A DNA stretch of 8,518 bases, from contig CANQYN010000046.1 in NCBI GenBank assembly GCA_947628105.1, positions 1 through 8,518 on the forward strand, given 5' to 3'. This document shows positions 6,342 through 8,518 of this stretch, piece by piece; position 1 is the first letter of the stretch; each line of letters starts with the position of its first letter. A program made the position numbers and the translations under genes. The notes under the pieces are model-generated. The model saw only the letters and a list, made by a program, of their open reading frames with translations. It did not search any database and was not told the origin of the DNA. This DNA comes from an uncultured Bacilli bacterium (lineage in GTDB: Bacteria > Bacillota_I > Bacilli_A > RF39 > UBA660).

Positions 6342-7652
6342 TTATTCTTCTCCTTTATTTTTAAATTGTAAAACGATAGGTGTTCCTGTAAAGTCAAACG
6401 CTTCTCGTAATTTATTTTCCAAGTATCTCTGATAAGAAAAATGAACTAATCCTTTACTATTTACTTGAATTTGAAACGTTGGTGGGCAATGATCAACTTG
6501 AGATATAAAATAAATTTTTAATCTTCGATTCTTATAAGATGGAGGTAAATTAAGCGAGTAAGCTTCTCTGATTACCTCATTTAAAATACTAGTTTTTATC
6601 TCTTTTTTACTATTTTCAAAAACTATTTCTATCTCTGGCATAAGAGTATGAATTCTTCTTTTAGTCAAAGCTGATAAAAAGACAATAGGAGCATAAGAAA
6701 TAAAAGGAAATTCTACTTGAATTAATTTTTTAAATCGTTTCATTTCTTGATCTTTATTTTCTATTTTATCCCATTTGTTAACAACTAGAACAATGGGTTT
6801 TCCTGCTTCTTTAGCATATCCAGCAATATGTTTATCTTGTTCGATAATCCCTTCTTCCGCATTGATAACAAGAACACATACATCGCTACGATCAATGGCC
6901 CTCATGGAACGTAACAAACTATATTTTTCCACTTGTTCATAAATTCTTCCTCGTTTTTTCATACCAGCGGTATCGATTACAACAAATTCTTTTCCATGAT
7001 AAGTAAAAGGCATATCGATAGAATCGCGTGTCGTTCCAGCAATATCTGATACGATTACTCGTTTTTCATTTAATAACGCATTTACTAAACTGCTTTTCCC
7101 TACATTTGGTCTTCCAATAATAGAAAAATGAATGGCCGGATCATCTTCTTCTTTTATTTCTTCAAAATTTTCACATACTTTTTCTAACAATTCATAAATT
7201 CCAATATTTTGTTCTCCACTTACCATCACATATTCGCTAAATCCTAATTCGTAAAAATCATATTGATGTTCTTTCGAAAGTCGACTATCAACTTTATTAA
7301 TAGCAACAATTACTTTTTTATCGGTCTTTAAAAGAAGATCACGAACGATAAAATCATTGGTCGTGAGGCCTTCTTTTCCATCGACGATAAAAAGAATAAC
7401 ATCTGCTTCGTCGATAGCAAACACCGCTTGCATTTTAATATCCTGGGTAAAATCAGTATCATCACCATCGATTCCACCAGTATCGATCAATGAAAAAGAA
7501 TAGTTTTGAAAATGGGCATTTCCATAAAGACGATCCCTTGTAACTCCTGGTGTATCTTGAGTAATAGCAATTTGTTTCCCTAAAATACAGTTAAAAATAG
7601 TAGATTTCCCTACATTCGGTCTTCCCACTAATGCAACAACTGGTTTTTTCAT
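6342..7652 (-). CDS. der: Ribosome-associated GTPase Der (EngA)
   Basis: At 436 aa the protein has the length of B. subtilis EngA. Der is an essential double-GTPase that binds the 50S subunit and supports its late assembly. The first G domain has GRPNVGKST (10-18, Lys16), DTGG and NKVD; the second repeats the set with GRPNVGKSS, DTAGMKKRG and NKWD. A C-terminal KH-like domain follows, with NLPPSYKNRRLKIYFISQVDHCPPTFQIQVN and the terminal FDFTGTPIVLQFKNK. An acidic linker (FEEIKEEDDPAIHFSI) separates the two G domains, as is typical. All nucleotide-binding motifs look intact. I chose ATG at 7652, giving MKKPVVALVG, with GGGGTGAT (7664-7657) upstream; a GTG nine bases earlier is part of that RBS. 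It is first in an operon with the unknown 442-aa gene and has an extended -10 promoter with a hairpin leader. Confidence 0.98.
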   Translation of the reverse strand: MKKPVVALVGRPNVGKSTIFNCILGKQIAITQDTPGVTRDRLYGNAHFQNYSFSLIDTGGIDGDDTDFTQDIKMQAVFAIDEADVILFIVDGKEGLTTNDFIVRDLLLKTDKKVIVAINKVDSRLSKEHQYDFYELGFSEYVMVSGEQNIGIYELLEKVCENFEEIKEEDDPAIHFSIIGRPNVGKSSLVNALLNEKRVIVSDIAGTTRDSIDMPFTYHGKEFVVIDTAGMKKRGRIYEQVEKYSLLRSMRAIDRSDVCVLVINAEEGIIEQDKHIAGYAKEAGKPIVLVVNKWDKIENKDQEMKRFKKLIQVEFPFISYAPIVFLSALTKRRIHTLMPEIEIVFENSKKEIKTSILNEVIREAYSLNLPPSYKNRRLKIYFISQVDHCPPTFQIQVNSKGLVHFSYQRYLENKLREAFDFTGTPIVLQFKNKGEE

Positions 7653-7675
7653 TGATATCACCCCGTTTTAAAAGA

Positions 7676-7695
7676 CATCTTTTTGCCCAAAGATG
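7676..7695 (-). promoter_or_regulatory. 5' hairpin in the der leader
   Basis: On the minus strand CATCTTT (7695-7689) pairs with AAAGATG (7682-7676) around a GGGCAA loop, 7 bp. With the predicted start near 7695 this stem-loop would be the very 5' end of the der mRNA, about 12 bases ahead of the Shine-Dalgarno. It could protect the transcript from 5'-dependent decay; no ligand-binding fold is evident. Confidence 0.4.
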
Positions 7696-7701
7696 CCCTT
7701 T

Positions 7702-7711
7702 ATTATACCAT
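7702..7711 (-). promoter_or_regulatory. Extended -10 promoter of der
   Basis: The minus strand reads TATGGTATAAT, with a perfect TATAAT (7707-7702) and the TGn extension (7710-7708) that lets SigA promoters work without a good -35. The -35 position (7730-7725, TTTCAA) is indeed weak. The predicted start is near 7695, giving a leader of about 43 nt before the der ATG. Confidence 0.65.
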
Positions 7712-7788
7712 ACCTTGATTATTTTTGAAAACGTTTTTTTATTTTTTTGACATTATGTTATCTTTTTTCAGTTTTTAACAAAAAAAGG

Positions 7789-7817
7789 TTGACAATTGAC
7801 TTCTTTTCGGTTAAGAT
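7789..7817 (+). promoter_or_regulatory. Strong SigA promoter of a candidate small RNA
   Basis: A perfect -35 TTGACA (7789-7794) is followed after exactly 17 bases by TAAGAT (7812-7817), four of six matches to TATAAT. It points rightward into a gap with no rightward gene, and its predicted start (about 7823) coincides with the first base of a 10-bp stem. That combination is why I read the downstream segment as an RNA gene. Confidence 0.65.
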
Positions 7818-7821
7818 AGAA

Positions 7822-7925
7822 AGCACCAATTCGGAAAAAGTGTCTGGATTGGTGCTAGTATCACACTAGCCAACCCCTTTTTATTCTTTTATGAAACTGT
7901 TCTCAGGGGGACAGTTTCTTTTTTT
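7822..7925 (+). ncRNA. Candidate small RNA of about 100 nt
   Basis: The segment lies between the strong promoter above and a strong intrinsic terminator. Stem 1 pairs GCACCAATTC (7823-7832) with GGATTGGTGC (7846-7855), nine Watson-Crick pairs and one G-U, around a 13-nt loop; A7822-U7856 can extend it. Stem 2 pairs GCTAGT (7854-7859) with ACTAGC (7865-7870), competing with the foot of stem 1. A C-rich, apparently open stretch (CAACCCCUUUUU, 7871-7882) follows, like the motifs with which Gram-positive regulatory RNAs bind Shine-Dalgarno sequences. The terminator stem closes the RNA. I compared it from memory with 6S, SRP, tmRNA, T-box, preQ1 and guanidine elements and found no match. With no rightward gene after the terminator, a trans-acting sRNA is more likely than a riboswitch. 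Expression is not demonstrated. Confidence 0.6.
7893..7925 (+). terminator. Intrinsic terminator of the candidate small RNA
   Basis: GAAACTGTTC (7893-7902) pairs with GGACAGTTTC (7909-7918), nine Watson-Crick pairs and one G-U, around a TCAGGG loop, followed at once by seven T (7919-7925). On the opposite strand no U-run follows, so it works rightward only. Confidence 0.85.
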
Positions 7926-7992
7926 CCCTTTTTCTTTTATAAAAATGTTCTCAATCATATCCTATGATACAATTTAAGTATAACATAATTAA

Positions 7993-8026
7993 AAAAAGAG
8001 AAATATCATTCTTTCTCTTTTTTTGT
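7993..8026 (-). terminator. Intrinsic terminator of the PFOR gene (symmetric)
   Basis: A-rich arm A7-GAGAAA (from 7993) pairs with TTTCTC-T7 (ending about 8026) around an 8-base loop, about 13 bp. It begins a few bases past the PFOR stop codon, and leftward transcription ends in a U-run. The repeat is symmetric, so it may also stop rightward read-through. Rest of the 7926-8031 gap: I see no gene. Confidence 0.7.
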
Positions 8027-8031
8027 TTACT

Positions 8032-8518
8032 TTACACCAAATTTGACACATTTTCATCTAATTTTAAATAATATTCAAACCGTTCTTGAGCATTTTGCTT
8101 ATTCGCTTTTAATAATTCTTCCGCATGTTGTGGATTGATTACCTTAAGCATTTTATACCGTGTCTGTTTTTCTAAGAAATCATCGTATAATTCAAAATCA
8201 ATTTGTTTTGAATCAAGGGTAAATTTCTTTGTTTCAGGATGATAGTGAAATAATGGAAAATATCCTGATTTAACAGCTAATTTTTCCATCTCTAAACTAT
8301 TATTCATTCCGCCTTCAATCCCATGCGCAATACAAGGAGCATAGCAAATAATAATAGAAGGTCCTCGGTAGGCTTCCGCTTCTTTTAGTACTTTGATTAA
8401 TTGCATCATATTCGCTCCTAATGAAACAGTGGCAACATAAACTTGTGGATAAGAAAGAGCAATTCGTGCCAAATCTTTTTTATTTGTTTTCTTTCCGTCT
8501 GTTGCGAAAGAGGCAATC
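8032..8518 (-). CDS. nifJ: Pyruvate:ferredoxin (flavodoxin) oxidoreductase, C-terminal fragment cut by the window edge
   Basis: Only the last 161 residues are in the window; the frame stays open through the right edge (IASFATDGKKTNKKDLARIALSYP) with no start needed inside. PFOR converts pyruvate and CoA to acetyl-CoA and CO2, passing electrons to ferredoxin or flavodoxin. The visible part is the end of the thiamine-diphosphate domain: YVATVSLGANMMQLIKVLKEAEAYRGPSIIICYAPCIAHGI, where the Cys in APCI matches the last ligand of the proximal 4Fe-4S cluster in characterised enzymes, then EMEKLAVKSGYFPLFHYHPE and the C-terminal helix with KQTRYKMLKVINPQHAEELL. The full enzyme is about 1170-1200 aa, so roughly 1000 residues lie outside. 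It ends at its own terminator and appears transcriptionally separate from der. Confidence 0.95.
   Translation of the reverse strand, partial: IASFATDGKKTNKKDLARIALSYPQVYVATVSLGANMMQLIKVLKEAEAYRGPSIIICYAPCIAHGIEGGMNNSLEMEKLAVKSGYFPLFHYHPETKKFTLDSKQIDFELYDDFLEKQTRYKMLKVINPQHAEELLKANKQNAQERFEYYLKLDENVSNLV

Noticed and set aside
7954..7968. Small inverted repeat ATCATA-TCC-TATGAT
   Set aside because: Six-base arms in AT-rich DNA between two terminators, with no gene to regulate nearby; likely chance.
7891..7980. Short rightward frame starting MKLFSGGQF at the small-RNA terminator
   Set aside because: Its start lies in the terminator stem, there is no ribosome binding site, and the product is a Phe-rich read through U-runs.
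1..8518. Mobile elements, CRISPR arrays, tRNA or rRNA genes
   Set aside because: No transposase or integrase, no regularly spaced direct repeats, no tRNA-like cloverleaf with a T-loop and no rRNA stretches were seen.

Overview
The window comes from a low-GC, AT-rich Bacillota genome with the standard genetic code and strong AGGAGG-type ribosome binding sites. It carries two mother-cell sporulation genes (spoVIF, spoIVA). It also has genes for strictly anaerobic metabolism: class III ribonucleotide reductase proteins and a pyruvate:ferredoxin oxidoreductase. An endospore-forming anaerobe, probably of class Bacilli (SpoVIF is mainly a Bacilli protein), fits best; a gut commensal is a guess.

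Left part (1-2520). A leftward operon encodes two proteins of the anaerobic ribonucleotide reductase (NrdD) family, 15 bp apart. The upstream one (518-2413, 631 aa) is complete but lacks the cysteine motifs and the C-terminal zinc/glycyl-radical domain needed for catalysis, so it looks like a pseudoenzyme. The downstream one runs off the left edge and is only seen as its ATP-cone and the start of its barrel. A divergent Crp/Fnr-family regulator (2520-3146) faces this operon. Between them lies a perfect 8-2-8 palindrome, placed near -42 of the reductase promoter and over the -35 region of the regulator promoter. This suggests activation of the reductase operon and autorepression.

Middle (3147-5011). 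spoVIF and spoIVA run rightward. Each is preceded by a CATATAGT element that fits a mother-cell sigma factor -10 box (SigK-like for spoVIF, SigE-like for spoIVA). A weak hairpin separates them. A perfect inverted repeat after spoIVA serves as a shared terminator with the converging operon.

Right part (5004-8518). A leftward der (EngA) GTPase gene is followed 9 bp later by an unrecognised 442-aa protein. In Bacillus subtilis der and spoIVA are also near neighbours, with gpsA between them; here the unknown gene sits between them and spoIVA is inverted. The gap between der and the PFOR gene (7653-8031) contains an extended -10 promoter and leader hairpin for der, a strong rightward promoter driving a candidate small RNA of about 100 nt with its own terminator, and a terminator for the leftward PFOR gene, of which only the C-terminus is present.

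The best candidates for new biology are the catalytically stripped NrdD paralogue paired with a second NrdD under a Crp/Fnr operator, and the small RNA upstream of der.
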